From: Streptococcus suis
GTDB taxonomy: Bacteria > Bacillota > Bacilli > Lactobacillales > Streptococcaceae
Direction of reading: 5' to 3'
Assembly: GCF_016743335.1 (NCBI RefSeq)
Contig: NZ_WCJE01000017.1
Location: forward strand, 1-42,253
Length of the DNA stretch: 42,253 nucleotides
Part shown: in pieces, positions 1 through 9,727 of the stretch
How the letters are laid out: every line of letters starts with the position of its first letter
How positions within the stretch are numbered: position 1 is the stretch's first letter
The notes under the pieces: model-generated
Told to the model about the DNA's origin: nothing
What the model saw: only the letters and a program-made list of their open reading frames with translations
The model's database searches: none
Position numbers and translations under genes: made by a program

Positions 1-141
1 GATTTTAAACTGTATTCTACACGAATTTTGTATCAATTAAAACCAATACTAAAGAAGAATATAATCCCAAGTTTATGGTTATTGACAAGTGGTATTATCG
101 GGCTTGCAATTGCGTTATTTACACGTAAACGTAAATTATAA
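1..141 (+). CDS. C-terminal end of a membrane-anchored protein (partial)
   Basis: An open frame enters from the left edge and stops at 139-141, giving the last 46 residues of a protein. The tail has a hydrophobic stretch ending in GIIGLAIALF followed by the basic end TRKRKL, as seen in cell-wall sorting signals or C-terminal membrane anchors. No LPXTG motif is visible in this part, so sortase anchoring is not shown. A terminator follows at 256-308. The family cannot be named from this fragment. Confidence 0.5.
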   Translation, partial: DFKLYSTRILYQLKPILKKNIIPSLWLLTSGIIGLAIALFTRKRKL

Positions 142-255
142 TAATCACCTAACTGATACAATTCTAAAGGATGAGAACAAGCCCTGTACTGCTTCTCTAG
201 ATTCGCATCAACATCTCCACAACTTCCAGAGTGTGACAGACTTAAAATCAACCAC

Positions 256-308
256 AAAGCCCTCGCTAAGCTTATACATCTAGCGAGGGCTTTATATTTA
301 TTTTTTAT
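256..308 (+). terminator. Rho-independent terminator
   Basis: A 13-bp perfect stem (256-268 with 281-293, core GCCCTCGCTA) with a 12-nt loop is followed by a T-rich tract. The T tract is on the + strand side, so it should end the transcript of the partial gene at the left edge. Confidence 0.8.
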
Positions 309-324
309 AATCTTTTAGTTTTCG

Positions 325-500
325 GTTAGTATAGCCATTTCGTTTGCTTTTAGTACTCGCTTCAAAGGTTCAGGTAACCTTTGAAGGCTGGAGATAGTCG
401 AAGCAAGTTTACCTCAATAGCTACAGGTTGCTAGAACAGCCTAAAGGTTGTTCTAGGTTGGAAATATTTCCTCGCTCGTCGAAGTAATAAAAGATAAACT
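325..500 (-). repeat. Hairpin-rich intergenic repeat, family B (copy 1)
   Basis: The stretch between the first terminator and ccpA holds no convincing gene. It contains two hairpins (361-370 with 376-385; 431-438 with 449-456). Its reverse complement shares blocks with 35116-35266: both start with AGTTTATCTTTTATTACT, then CGACG and CGAGGAAA, and both end with AGTACTAAAAGCAAAC. Downstream to 541 it shares GGTTGGAAAT and a GGGGGCGGAG end with the other repeat family in this window. Confidence 0.6.
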
Positions 501-572
501 AAATGATTATAATGTTTGATAGAGTGAGGGGGCGGAGTAATAAGATATCTTATCCGACTACTCCCATATTTA

Positions 573-1577
573 TCACTTAGTTGATTTCCGTACTTTGATT
601 CCGTGGTTAAGAACTACCTCACGGTTTTCCAACTCTTCCTTGTGCATGATTTTGGTAAGCATGCGCATAGCAATTGCACCAATATCATATAGTGGCTGAT
701 TGATAGAGGTCAGGTTTGGACGGGTAAACTTAGTCACTAGGGAATCATCACTTGTGATGATTTCAAAATCTTCCGGAACCTTGATGCCCATATCACTGAC
801 ACCGTTCAATAGACCTGCAGCAATCTCATCTTCTGCAACATAAGCTGCAGTTGCTCCGGCATTCAAAATACGTTCTGCTAGAGCGTAGCCTTCCTCGTAT
901 TTATACTTGGATTCAAAAACCAATCCTTCGTTAAACTCGATTCCGTTGTCCTTCAAGCCTTGTTTGTAGCCTGCAAAACGAACTTTACCATTGATGTCAT
1001 CTACAAGCGGCCCTGATACAAAGGCAATTTTCTTGTTGTTCTTAGCTAATAGATTGACTGCATCAACACTAGCGGCAGCATAATCAATATTGACGCTAGG
1101 TAATTGGTGCTCCAAGTCCACGGTACCAGCTAAAACAATCGGTGTACGTGAGCGTGAAAACTCCGCACGAATCTTGTCTGTCAAATGATAGCCCATGAAA
1201 ATGATTCCGTCCACCTGTTTTGAGAATAGGGTATTTACCACATTGATTTCTTTCTCATCATTTTCATCACTGTTTGCTAGGACGATATTGTATTTGTACA
1301 TATCGGCAATATCATCGATACCTTTGGCCAAGGTTGCAAAATAGGCGTTAGCAATATTTGGAATCACAACCCCTACAGTGGTAGTCTTCTTGCTGGCCAA
1401 TCCACGTGCAACAGCATTTGGACGATAATCCAAACGATCGATGACTTCTAATACTTTTTTACGAGTATTTTCCTTTACGTTTTTATTCCCATTTACCACG
1501 CGCGATACTGTCGCCATGGATACACCTGCTTCACGGGCGACATCGTAAATCGTAACCGTATCATCAGTGTTTAACAT
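573..1577 (-). CDS. ccpA: Catabolite control protein A (LacI/GalR family)
   Basis: CcpA is the master regulator of carbon catabolite control; with HPr-Ser46-P it binds cre sites. The 334-aa product has the LacI-type helix-turn-helix at residues ~5-28 (VAREAGVSMATVSRVVNG), the hinge helix (YRPNAVARGLA) and a periplasmic-binding-protein-like effector domain. I chose the ATG at 1577 over an in-frame TTG 7 codons upstream because GAAAGGGAG sits about 12 nt before it and streptococcal CcpA begins MxNTDDTVT. It is divergent from pepQ, the classic arrangement, and a cre overlaps its own -35 region, so autoregulation is likely. Confidence 0.96.
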   Translation of the reverse strand: MLNTDDTVTIYDVAREAGVSMATVSRVVNGNKNVKENTRKKVLEVIDRLDYRPNAVARGLASKKTTTVGVVIPNIANAYFATLAKGIDDIADMYKYNIVLANSDENDEKEINVVNTLFSKQVDGIIFMGYHLTDKIRAEFSRSRTPIVLAGTVDLEHQLPSVNIDYAAASVDAVNLLAKNNKKIAFVSGPLVDDINGKVRFAGYKQGLKDNGIEFNEGLVFESKYKYEEGYALAERILNAGATAAYVAEDEIAAGLLNGVSDMGIKVPEDFEIITSDDSLVTKFTRPNLTSINQPLYDIGAIAMRMLTKIMHKEELENREVVLNHGIKVRKSTK

Positions 1578-1632
1578 AACTTTTGTACTCCCTTTCAATA
1601 TTCTATTTCTATGAAAATTACGCTTTCACTCG

Positions 1633-1665
1633 ATTATAGTGTATCACTTTTTGAAACCACTTTCA
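1633..1665 (-). promoter_or_regulatory. ccpA promoter with overlapping cre site
   Basis: The palindrome TGAAACCACTTTCA at 1652-1665 fits the cre consensus (TGWAANCGNTNNCA) except for the central G. On the minus strand a TATAAT -10 lies at 1633-1638 and the -35 position 17 bp away (1656-1661) falls inside the cre. CcpA bound here would block its own promoter. The site also lies about 65 bp upstream of the pepQ -10 box (TATAAT, 1730-1735), so it may influence pepQ too. Confidence 0.65.
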
Positions 1666-1785
1666 AGAGAAAAAACCTATTTTTTTGATAATACTTGCAA
1701 TTTTTTTCATTTTTTGGAACAATAGTCTATATAATAAACGAAATTTTCACTTTTTTTACCACTACATGCTAGAAAGGGCTCCACT

Positions 1786-2871
1786 ATGTCAAAATTACAT
1801 CATGTTAAATCCTACTTAGAAGCCAACAAAATGGACTTGGCCATCTTCTCTGATCCAGTTAGCATCTATTATCTGACTGGCTATCATAGTGATCCTCATG
1901 AGCGCCACATGATGCTCTTTGTTATGCCTGACCACGACTCACTACTCTTTCTCCCTGCCTTGGATGTAGAGCGTGCGGTTGCGACTGTTGATTTTCCTGT
2001 AGCCGGCTATATGGACTCAGAAAATCCATGGCAGATTATCAAGAGCAAATTACCACAAAAAACATTCTCTGCTATCGGTGCAGAATTTGATAATTTGAAT
2101 TTAACCCGCTACCATGGTCTTCAGTCTATCTTTAGCCAACCATTTTCAGACATTACGCCTCTGATTAATACTATGAAATTGATCAAGTCTCGTGATGAAA
2201 TTGAAAAAATGCTGGTTGCTGGAGAGTTTGCAGATAAGGCTATGCAGGTTGGTTTCAATAACATCTCACTCGATGTAACCGAAACTGATATTATTGCTCA
2301 GATTGAATTTGAAATGAAAAAGCAAGGCATCTCAAAAATGAGCTTTGAGACCATGGTCTTAACAGGTGACAATGCCGCAAATCCACACGGTATTCCCTCA
2401 ACAAACAAAATCGAGAATAACGCTCTGCTATTGTTCGACCTAGGCGTGGAAACTTTGGGCTATACGTCTGATATGACACGGACTGTCGCTGTCGGTAAAC
2501 CTGATCAGTTTAAAAAAGATATTTACAACTTGACTCTGGAGGCTCACATGGCCGCGGTCAATATGATCAAGCCTGGTGTGACTGCTGGTGAGATTGACTA
2601 TGCCGCTCGCTCTGTGATTGAAAAAGCAGGTTATGGCGAGTACTTCAACCACCGACTCGGTCACGGTTTGGGAATGAGTGTCCACGAGTTCCCATCTATT
2701 ATGGAAGGCAATGATTTAGTCATCGAAGAAGGTATGTGTTTCTCTGTCGAGCCAGGTATTTACATCCCTGGAAAAGTTGGTGTTCGTATCGAGGATTGTG
2801 GTTACGTTACCAAAAATGGCTTTGAAGTCTTTACAAAAACACCAAAAGAATTACTGTATTTTGAAGGGTAA
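1786..2871 (+). CDS. pepQ: Xaa-Pro dipeptidase (M24 family)
   Basis: PepQ is a cytoplasmic metallopeptidase that releases the N-terminal residue from Xaa-Pro dipeptides and so completes use of proline-rich peptides. The 361-aa protein has an N-terminal creatinase-like domain (~1-130) and a pita-bread catalytic domain. All five metal ligands are visible: D218 (LLFDLG), D229 (SDMTRT), H292 (GHGLG), E322 (VEPGIY) and E336 (RIEDCG). AGAAAGG precedes the ATG. It is divergent from ccpA and ends at a bidirectional terminator shared with tgt. Confidence 0.94.
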   Translation: MSKLHHVKSYLEANKMDLAIFSDPVSIYYLTGYHSDPHERHMMLFVMPDHDSLLFLPALDVERAVATVDFPVAGYMDSENPWQIIKSKLPQKTFSAIGAEFDNLNLTRYHGLQSIFSQPFSDITPLINTMKLIKSRDEIEKMLVAGEFADKAMQVGFNNISLDVTETDIIAQIEFEMKKQGISKMSFETMVLTGDNAANPHGIPSTNKIENNALLLFDLGVETLGYTSDMTRTVAVGKPDQFKKDIYNLTLEAHMAAVNMIKPGVTAGEIDYAARSVIEKAGYGEYFNHRLGHGLGMSVHEFPSIMEGNDLVIEEGMCFSVEPGIYIPGKVGVRIEDCGYVTKNGFEVFTKTPKELLYFEG

Positions 2872-2876
2872 AAAAC

Positions 2877-2910
2877 AAGCCTCCTACGATTTTGTAGGAG
2901 GTCATTTTGT

Positions 2911-2911
<1 letters not shown>
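2877..2911. terminator. Bidirectional terminator between pepQ and tgt
   Basis: CCTCCTAC (2880-2887) pairs with GTAGGAGG (2894-2901). An A tract precedes the stem and a T-rich tract follows, so it can end both the pepQ (+) and tgt (-) transcripts, which converge here. Confidence 0.8.
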
Positions 2912-4065
<1,154 letters not shown>

Positions 4066-4221
4066 CTAGGAAAAACAGTCCTAGGAATTTAGTCTTGTAT
4101 GGTCAATCAGTTCATTTTACAAAATAATTACCAATCTCCACAGCATCTTCCAGTCTATCAAAAAAAAACTTTCTTGTCACTTAGAATTATGTTACAATGT
4201 TTTGGTAAGGAGATTATGTAG

Positions 4222-5064
4222 ATGTTTACAATTTATAATATACGTGAGCGGGCTCGCCAAACACTAAACGAGACACCTGGTATCTATCAAGTGGCCGTCA
4301 TCCCCGTCACTATTTCTGTTATCGTTCAGTTAATTTCTTTCTCTCGCAATAGCCTTGCTGGAGTAACAGCTGAGGAACTTGCTAGTCCTAGCTACTTTAT
4401 TTCTACCTCCTTGTTTCCAATATTTTACGGATTGCTATTAGGACTACTGCACTTATCCATTATATGCACTATATTTCATCTTATCAAAGGGGTAAAAACT
4501 TCCACATCATTTAAAGATGTGCTGATGATTTTCAATCATAAAGATTTCTGGAAAATCTTTCGAACCTACATTTTAAAAAGTTTCTTGCTCTTCCTTTGGG
4601 GACTACTGTTTTACCTTGGCATCGGTCTACTTATCGGTGCTGGAACGATGATTACAATCATAGCTGCATCCAGTCAATCCTTAGACCCTGATGCACTTCC
4701 TATGGAAATCCTTGCCATACTAGGGCTAATGGCCATGGGAGGTATCCTACTTATGGTTTTAGGAATTGCTCTTTATATTCCACAATTCTATGCTTATTCA
4801 CAGGTAGAATATATCTTGTTTGATCAATTAGAACGCGAAGAATATACAGGCGCTTTTTCAATCATTCGGTCTAGTCGAAAGTTGATGAAAGGCTACAAGT
4901 TTAAACGCTTTACACTTGATTTATCCTTCATTGGCTGGTTCCTTCTTGTCATTATTACATTTGGCCTGGCTGGTTTATATGTATGGCCGTATCACTATGC
5001 TGCACAAATACACTTCCATGAAGAAATTTTAGATGAGCAGGCTAAGAAAATGAGTTACGTATAA
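4222..5064 (+). CDS. DUF975 family integral membrane protein
   Basis: This 280-aa protein has about five to six hydrophobic segments (residues ~25-45, ~70-95, ~115-150, ~165-190, ~235-260) and charged loops, the pattern of the DUF975 family common in Firmicutes, whose function is unknown. AAGGAG precedes the ATG by 9 nt. An extended -10 (TGT-TACAAT, 4190-4198) lies just upstream. It is divergent from tgt and ends at its own terminator, so it is monocistronic. Confidence 0.8.
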   Translation: MFTIYNIRERARQTLNETPGIYQVAVIPVTISVIVQLISFSRNSLAGVTAEELASPSYFISTSLFPIFYGLLLGLLHLSIICTIFHLIKGVKTSTSFKDVLMIFNHKDFWKIFRTYILKSFLLFLWGLLFYLGIGLLIGAGTMITIIAASSQSLDPDALPMEILAILGLMAMGGILLMVLGIALYIPQFYAYSQVEYILFDQLEREEYTGAFSIIRSSRKLMKGYKFKRFTLDLSFIGWFLLVIITFGLAGLYVWPYHYAAQIHFHEEILDEQAKKMSYV

Positions 5065-5095
5065 AAATAAGAGCGATATATGCTCTTATTTTTAT
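5065..5095 (+). terminator. Terminator of the DUF975 gene
   Basis: A perfect 10-bp stem (AAATAAGAGC, 5065-5074, with GCTCTTATTT, 5082-5091) begins right after the stop codon and runs into T residues. Confidence 0.75.
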
Positions 5096-5138
5096 ATACA
5101 CTTTTATGTCTATATTTAAGAAAAAAATATAGTAATAA

Positions 5139-5168
5139 TTGGTAAAAACATTTGGATTGTGTTATACT
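5139..5168 (+). promoter_or_regulatory. Promoter of the candidate small RNA
   Basis: A TTGGTA -35 (5139-5144) and a TATACT -10 (5163-5168) are separated by 18 bp. No reading frame with a ribosome binding site follows; the next element is a structured segment and a terminator. Confidence 0.6.
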
Positions 5169-5170
5169 AT

Positions 5171-5327
5171 GACTGAGGAGCAACAAAGGACTATTTTAGC
5201 CTGCTTGGTATTGGAGCAGATTTCTTCCTTTCTATTTTTTACGCCATGTGTAGTAATTTGTTCCAATTCTAAGCGCTCCTCCTTAGAGTCATCCGGCAGT
5301 TCAATGGTTCATTGAACTGCTTTTTCG
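5171..5327 (+). ncRNA. Candidate structured small RNA (~155 nt), possibly 6S-like
   Basis: The segment between a sigma-70-type promoter and a strong terminator folds on paper into one long rod. GACTGAGGAGC (from 5171) can pair with GCTCCTC..AGTC (5275-5290); an inner helix pairs ATTGGAGCA (5210-5218) with TGTTCCAAT (5259-5267); between them is an asymmetric internal loop of about 28 and 7 nt. It ends with a terminator hairpin (5296-5320). A closed rod with a central bubble recalls 6S RNA, but it is shorter than the usual 180-200 nt and I could not match a consensus. The RNA call is firmer than the family. Confidence 0.55.
5295..5327 (+). terminator. Terminator of the candidate small RNA
   Basis: GCAGTTCAAT (5296-5305) pairs perfectly with ATTGAACTGC (5311-5320) around a 5-nt loop, followed by five T residues. 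Confidence 0.8.
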
Positions 5328-5334
5328 ATGAAAA

Positions 5335-5679
5335 AGGGAGTGGGAAAGAACTCGACCAGTCTAAAAAGAGTTCGTCAACAAGTCCATATTTCTAGTTGTT
5401 GAGCTGAAACAGTCTATTCCCAGACTGTTTCACTCCCACCCCCGCATAGCTCCAACAGTCAGAGTAGTGACTGTTGGAGGTTGGAAATGAAGCGAACTCT
5501 GTTCGCATCAGTCATATAGGTCAGATTTGGAGTGTGAAACACGAACTGCTGAGATTTGCTTTGCAAATCTTATCTCCTACCTTTAACAGTCCACTGGACT
5601 GTTAAACCCAATCAACCACTGCGCTGAGATGTTGACACGAACTCTGAGAAGCAAGGATGGACTTTCTGCCCAGCCTCTA
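5335..5679 (+). repeat. Long intergenic repeat, family A (copy 1)
   Basis: This ~345-bp element is nearly identical, in reverse complement, to 11170-11460 over most of its length. It starts AGGGAGTGGGAAAG and ends in the complement of AGAGGCTGGG, so its ends form imperfect terminal inverted repeats (GGGAGTGGG against GAGGCTGGG). Inside are hairpins such as CTCCAACAGTCA/TGACTGTTGGAG. It carries an extra ~55-bp block (about 5544-5605, with the hairpin TTTAACAGTCC/GGACTGTTAAA) absent from copy 2. It ends at the stop codon of the CoA-binding gene. No reading frame is supported. Confidence 0.85.
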
Positions 5680-6117
5680 TTAGTATTGTTCTTTCATTTC
5701 AAGATATTCAATCTTGATACATTTATTCATGACAATATCGTTACGACCTGCCTGACGCAATAGTTTTTCTGCTTCTTGACTTTCTAAACCAAGTTGAGCC
5801 CAGAAAACTTTGGCGTTCGACTGGATAAATTCCTGTGCTACCTCTGGTAAAAATTCACTTCTGCGGAAAACATCTACAATATCAATAGATTGGTCAATCT
5901 CTGCTAGACTACTATAGACCAACTCGCCTAAAATAGTCCCACCAGCAGCCTTGGGATTAACTGGAATAATTTTATAGCCCGCTTCCTGCATGAGCTTGGA
6001 AACGCGGTAGGCTGCTGTCTCTTCTCGACTAGACAAACCGACCACTGCAATGGTCTTAGCATTTTTCAGATAGTCAAAGATAATGTCCTGACTAGGATTT
6101 TGGAAGGAATAAGACAT
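5680..6117 (-). CDS. CoA-binding domain protein (YccU-like)
   Basis: The 145-aa product is a stand-alone CoA-binding Rossmann domain: the N-terminal strand and glycine loop IAVVGLSSREETAAYRV, then the second strand with IIPVNPKA, and DIVDVFRRSE, all typical of the family. Members bind coenzyme A; the physiological role is not known. AAAGGAGGT precedes the ATG. It lies downstream of polA and a lipoprotein gene on the same strand, with a 119-bp gap. Its stop codon abuts the end of repeat copy 1. Confidence 0.85.
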   Translation of the reverse strand: MSYSFQNPSQDIIFDYLKNAKTIAVVGLSSREETAAYRVSKLMQEAGYKIIPVNPKAAGGTILGELVYSSLAEIDQSIDIVDVFRRSEFLPEVAQEFIQSNAKVFWAQLGLESQEAEKLLRQAGRNDIVMNKCIKIEYLEMKEQY

Positions 6118-6236
6118 AGAGACCTCCTTTAATGTATATTAAATGTTAGAATCAATAAAAGCTTAATGAATAAGGTGTGCTATAACACAATCTTGTCAGT
6201 TTTAACTCGTTACTGATTATAGCTTGTCTACTTTGA

Positions 6237-6992
6237 TTATTTTTTAGCAATTTGGTACACGACATCCTTAACTTGGCCGATAACCTTTTTAAGGTTGGTC
6301 CGATCTTTATCGGTTCCTGGATCTAAGGAATAATAGATTGAACCCACAACCACGGAGTCATCATAAGCAGCTGTTGATTCCATCCGATAAAAAGTCAGAC
6401 GAGCTAATTTTTGATCTGTTAATAACTGTCGCCCAACCTGCCATTCCTGACCATTGATTGTGACAACCGTCTTTTCACTGAAAGAATGATTTGTTTCAAG
6501 CATCCGTGCTTCTAATTCCTCCGGCGTCATATTGCGACCGTCTTCCAATGGAGACTGATTAAAAGCATTGATATTATAGAGTTGAACCATGTAATTGCTG
6601 GAACCTTCTTTAACATCATAGACTGCAGCGACCGTCTCATCCTTAGTATTTTCTGCATTAATTGTCCAAGTAGATGGCACATCATAATAACGGAAATATT
6701 CCTTGATATTCCCATTTTCATCTTTTTCAGCAACACCATTATTGGCCGCATAAATCTTGTGGCCTTTTTGTGTTTCGTCAGCAGGTGGTGTACTATTAAC
6801 AGCTATAAGCCCTGCATTTGCTAGAACATTGAACTGTTCGTTCGTAGTATCCTGCTTTTCTTGCAAAATCGGTAAAGTGGTTGAAAACTCTTCCCCTGAG
6901 GAAGCTGGTGTTTTCTCTGCCTTCTGCGCTGTTTTTCCACAACCTGCGAGCAGAAGACTACATAGACCAATACAAAGAACTATCTTTTTCAT
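6237..6992 (-). CDS. Lipoprotein of unknown function
   Basis: The 251-aa product starts with a lipoprotein signal peptide; the lipobox LLAGC puts the lipidated cysteine at residue 18, so the mature protein should be tethered to the outer face of the membrane. A Lys/Ala/Ser-rich linker (~20-40) precedes a folded domain without a motif I recognise. AGGAAGAG lies just before the ATG, 12 bp after the polA stop, so it is probably co-transcribed with polA. I cannot assign a function. Confidence 0.75.
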   Translation of the reverse strand: MKKIVLCIGLCSLLLAGCGKTAQKAEKTPASSGEEFSTTLPILQEKQDTTNEQFNVLANAGLIAVNSTPPADETQKGHKIYAANNGVAEKDENGNIKEYFRYYDVPSTWTINAENTKDETVAAVYDVKEGSSNYMVQLYNINAFNQSPLEDGRNMTPEELEARMLETNHSFSEKTVVTINGQEWQVGRQLLTDQKLARLTFYRMESTAAYDDSVVVGSIYYSLDPGTDKDRTNLKKVIGQVKDVVYQIAKK

Positions 6993-7004
6993 ACTCTTCC
7001 TTTC

Positions 7005-9641
7005 TTACTTAGCTTCATACCATGTCGGTCCCTCATTTTCATCCGCAATCAATGGTACAGACAGGCTAATCGCCGATTCCATGGTCTCTTTTACCATGGC
7101 TTTTACCGTTTCTAGCTCTGCCACTGGGGCTTCCAAAACAATCTCATCGTGTACTTGCAATAACATACGTGTCGCAAGACCTGCTTCAGTCAAAGCCTTG
7201 TCAAGATTAATCATGGCTACTTTGAGAATATCTGCAGCCGAACCTTGAATTGGTGAATTGATGGCTGTTCGTTCCGCAAAATTACGGACATTGAAATTGC
7301 GAGAGTTTATATCTGGTAATTCACGACGGCGTTTGTAAATAGTCTCTACATAACCCTTATCACGTGCCTCACGAACAATGGTTTCCATGTAATTCTTAAT
7401 TCCTGGGAAGCGTTCAAAATAGGTATCGATATAGGCTTTAGCTTCCTTACGTGTAATCCCCAAGTTATTGGATAGACCAAAATCTGAAATGCCATAGACG
7501 ACACCGAAGTTTACAGCCTTGGCATTCCGACGGTCATTTGGTGTCACATCCTCAGCTTTTTCGATACCGAAGACCCGCATAGCTGTCGAAGTGTGAATAT
7601 CTGCACCTTGCTGGAAGGCCTCGATTAAGTGCTGGTCCTGGGAAATGTGGGCCAAGACCCGCAATTCAATCTGGGAATAATCCGATGCCAAGAGGACACT
7701 ATCCTCAAGCGATGGGATAAAGGCCTTGCGAATCAAGCGACCTTGTTCCAGACGAACAGGGATATTTTGCAAGTTAGGGTCCGTCGAAGATAGACGACCT
7801 GTTTGTGTCAAATCCTGTACATAGCGGGTATGGATCTTACCATCTTCTAAAATGGCATCCTGCAAGCCGACTACATAGGTTGATTGAAGCTTGGTAATCT
7901 GACGGTATTCCAAGATTTTTGAAACAACTGGTGCAATTGGCGCTAATCGTTCTAAGACATCTACTGCTGTTGAATAGCCTGTCTTGGTTTTCTTGGTATA
8001 TTCCAATGGTAGTCCCATCTCTTCAAAGAGAATGGTCCCAAGCTGCTTAGGCGAATTGATATTAAATTCCTGACCAGCTAGTTCATAGATTTCCTTGGTC
8101 AACTGGTCAATCAAAACTTCGTTTTCAGATTGCATAGCTTTGAGAGTCTCAGCTTCCACTTTAATACCCGCAATTTCCATCTTAGCTAAAACATTTGCCA
8201 GTGGCAACTCCATGTCAAACAAAAGATCTAATTGCTGATTTTCTTCTAATTTGGTCAACATCGGCTCTTCTGTCTCAATCAAAACCTGAACCTTACGTGC
8301 CAAGTGTGGGAAAAAGATCTCGCGTTCTGGCAAGTCTAACTTAGCACCCTTACCATAAACTGCCTCATCTGGAACAAGACTGGTCTGACCATAGAGGTTT
8401 GCAATGGTTGTTAGGGAATTGTCCTCAACGGTGGAAAGCAAGTATTTGGCTAGACGGCTATCGAAAGTAGCTGGAGGTAGCGTAATCTCTTTTCGGTCGA
8501 GAAGAACTTTTCCACGCTTAAAATCATAGGTTTTTATGGTTTGGTTTTCTAAAAAGTCACGCAAGACTGGACTATCAAGTAGCTCAGGCCCTCCGACATA
8601 GATTTTCTCCTTATCTCCCCAAGCTAAACCAACCAAATCCTCTCGGTGATAATTTTCACCCAAGATTTCAAAATAGAAAAACTGGTCTTGTTTGAGCATA
8701 GCGGGGCTGATTTCCGTTACGATTTGGAAATCGAGTACCGCTTCCTCTTGCGAGCTGGTCGTACCTAACTGAGCCCTTAATTGCTTGAAGCCCATGTCAT
8801 CATAAAATTGTCCCAGTTCATCCACCTTAGGGCCTTGATAAACAATGTCATCCAGACCAATTTCGATTGGAGCATTGGTGTCAATGGTAGCAAGTGTACG
8901 AGATAGGAAGGCCTTCTCCTTATCACCAATCAGGTTTTCTTTCATCTTAGAAGCCTTCATGTTGTCAATGTTTTCGTAGATACCATCCAAAGAACCAAAT
9001 TCTGTCAGGAGTTTTAGACCTGTTTTTTCACCGATTTTGGTCACCCCAGGGATGTTATCGGACTTATCTCCCATTAGAGCCTTGAGGTCAATAAACTGAG
9101 TAGGGGTAATCCCCATTTTTTCCATGAGGTAGGCTGGGGTAAATTCTTCGAATTCGGCTACGCCTTTCTTGGAAATTTCGACTACGGTGTTCTCATCAGT
9201 CAGCTGGATCAAGTCCTTATCTCCGCTGACAATGGTCACATCGAAAGGAATCTCTGTCCGCTCTGCCATTTTGTCCAAGGTACCGATAATATCATCTGCC
9301 TCATACTGATCCAGTTCGTAATGCTTGACTCCCATGGCATCCAACATCTGACGGATAAAAGGAAACTGCTCACGGAATTCGTCTGGAGTCTTGGCACGAC
9401 CTGCCTTATAGTCTGCATACATCTCCGTACGGAAAGTGGTCTTTCCAGCATCAAAAGCCACAAGAATGTGGGTCGGCTCAATCCGCTTCATCATGTGGTC
9501 CAACATGAGATTGAAGCCGTATATGGCATTGGTATGCAGACCATTGGCATTCTTGAAGCGGTCGATTTGGTTATAAAGTGCAAAAAAGGCACGGAAGGCT
9601 ACCGAAGAGCCATCGATTAATAATAATTTATTTTTTTTCAT
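7005..9641 (-). CDS. polA: DNA polymerase I
   Basis: Pol I fills gaps and removes RNA primers. The 878-aa protein has a 5'-3' nuclease domain (~1-290; LLIDGSSVAFRAFF, AFDAGKTTFR, YEADDIIGT), a vestigial 3'-5' exonuclease domain (~310-470) and a polymerase domain (~480-878) with motif A (SDYSQIELRVLAHIS), motif B (RRNAKAVNFGVVYG) and motif C (QVHDEI). The exonuclease acidic residues of E. coli are not retained (FYFEILGENY in place of FDTETDS), so proofreading should be absent, as in other streptococci. The start is unusual: an extended -10 lies 6 nt before the ATG and there is no ribosome binding site. Confidence 0.97.
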   Translation of the reverse strand: MKKNKLLLIDGSSVAFRAFFALYNQIDRFKNANGLHTNAIYGFNLMLDHMMKRIEPTHILVAFDAGKTTFRTEMYADYKAGRAKTPDEFREQFPFIRQMLDAMGVKHYELDQYEADDIIGTLDKMAERTEIPFDVTIVSGDKDLIQLTDENTVVEISKKGVAEFEEFTPAYLMEKMGITPTQFIDLKALMGDKSDNIPGVTKIGEKTGLKLLTEFGSLDGIYENIDNMKASKMKENLIGDKEKAFLSRTLATIDTNAPIEIGLDDIVYQGPKVDELGQFYDDMGFKQLRAQLGTTSSQEEAVLDFQIVTEISPAMLKQDQFFYFEILGENYHREDLVGLAWGDKEKIYVGGPELLDSPVLRDFLENQTIKTYDFKRGKVLLDRKEITLPPATFDSRLAKYLLSTVEDNSLTTIANLYGQTSLVPDEAVYGKGAKLDLPEREIFFPHLARKVQVLIETEEPMLTKLEENQQLDLLFDMELPLANVLAKMEIAGIKVEAETLKAMQSENEVLIDQLTKEIYELAGQEFNINSPKQLGTILFEEMGLPLEYTKKTKTGYSTAVDVLERLAPIAPVVSKILEYRQITKLQSTYVVGLQDAILEDGKIHTRYVQDLTQTGRLSSTDPNLQNIPVRLEQGRLIRKAFIPSLEDSVLLASDYSQIELRVLAHISQDQHLIEAFQQGADIHTSTAMRVFGIEKAEDVTPNDRRNAKAVNFGVVYGISDFGLSNNLGITRKEAKAYIDTYFERFPGIKNYMETIVREARDKGYVETIYKRRRELPDINSRNFNVRNFAERTAINSPIQGSAADILKVAMINLDKALTEAGLATRMLLQVHDEIVLEAPVAELETVKAMVKETMESAISLSVPLIADENEGPTWYEAK

Positions 9642-9647
9642 GTCTCT

Positions 9648-9656
9648 ATTATAGCA
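9648..9656 (-). promoter_or_regulatory. Extended -10 promoter of polA, leaderless arrangement
   Basis: On the minus strand TGCTATAAT is followed by only six bases (AGAGAC) before the polA ATG, so transcription should begin at or within a base or two of the start codon. No -35 match is seen 17 bp upstream. The adjacent gene at 9717-11024 has the same layout. Confidence 0.6.
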
Positions 9657-9699
9657 TGGATGGGGGAGTTTTGTGGGACTTAGAGGGCTGGAATAACAG

Positions 9700-9727
9700 A
9701 AAATCCCAGTCAGCGACTAGGATTTTT
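9700..9727 (-). terminator. Terminator overlapping the stop of the DUF308-like gene
   Basis: AAATCC, one mismatch, AGTC pairs with GACT, one mismatch, GGATTT around a short loop, and the minus strand then reads into TTTTC. It overlaps the stop codon at 9717 and separates this gene from the polA promoter. Confidence 0.5.

Noticed and set aside
89..283. Small frames on both strands between the left-edge gene and its terminator
   Set aside because: No ribosome binding site, odd composition, and they run through the terminator hairpin.
1578..1598. Upstream TTG start for ccpA
   Set aside because: It would place the ribosome binding site inside the gene; the ATG with GAAAGGGAG matches the family N terminus.
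1612..1628. Second cre-like sequence (TGAAAATTACGCTTTCA) by the ccpA promoter
   Set aside because: The half-sites are three bases too far apart for a cre; only one half fits.
4066..4221. PreQ1 riboswitch upstream of tgt
   Set aside because: No compact pseudoknot-type element or terminator was seen, and tgt uses rather than makes preQ1.
5335..5679. Repeat copy 1 as part of the small RNA
   Set aside because: A strong terminator at 5295-5327 ends the RNA before the repeat.
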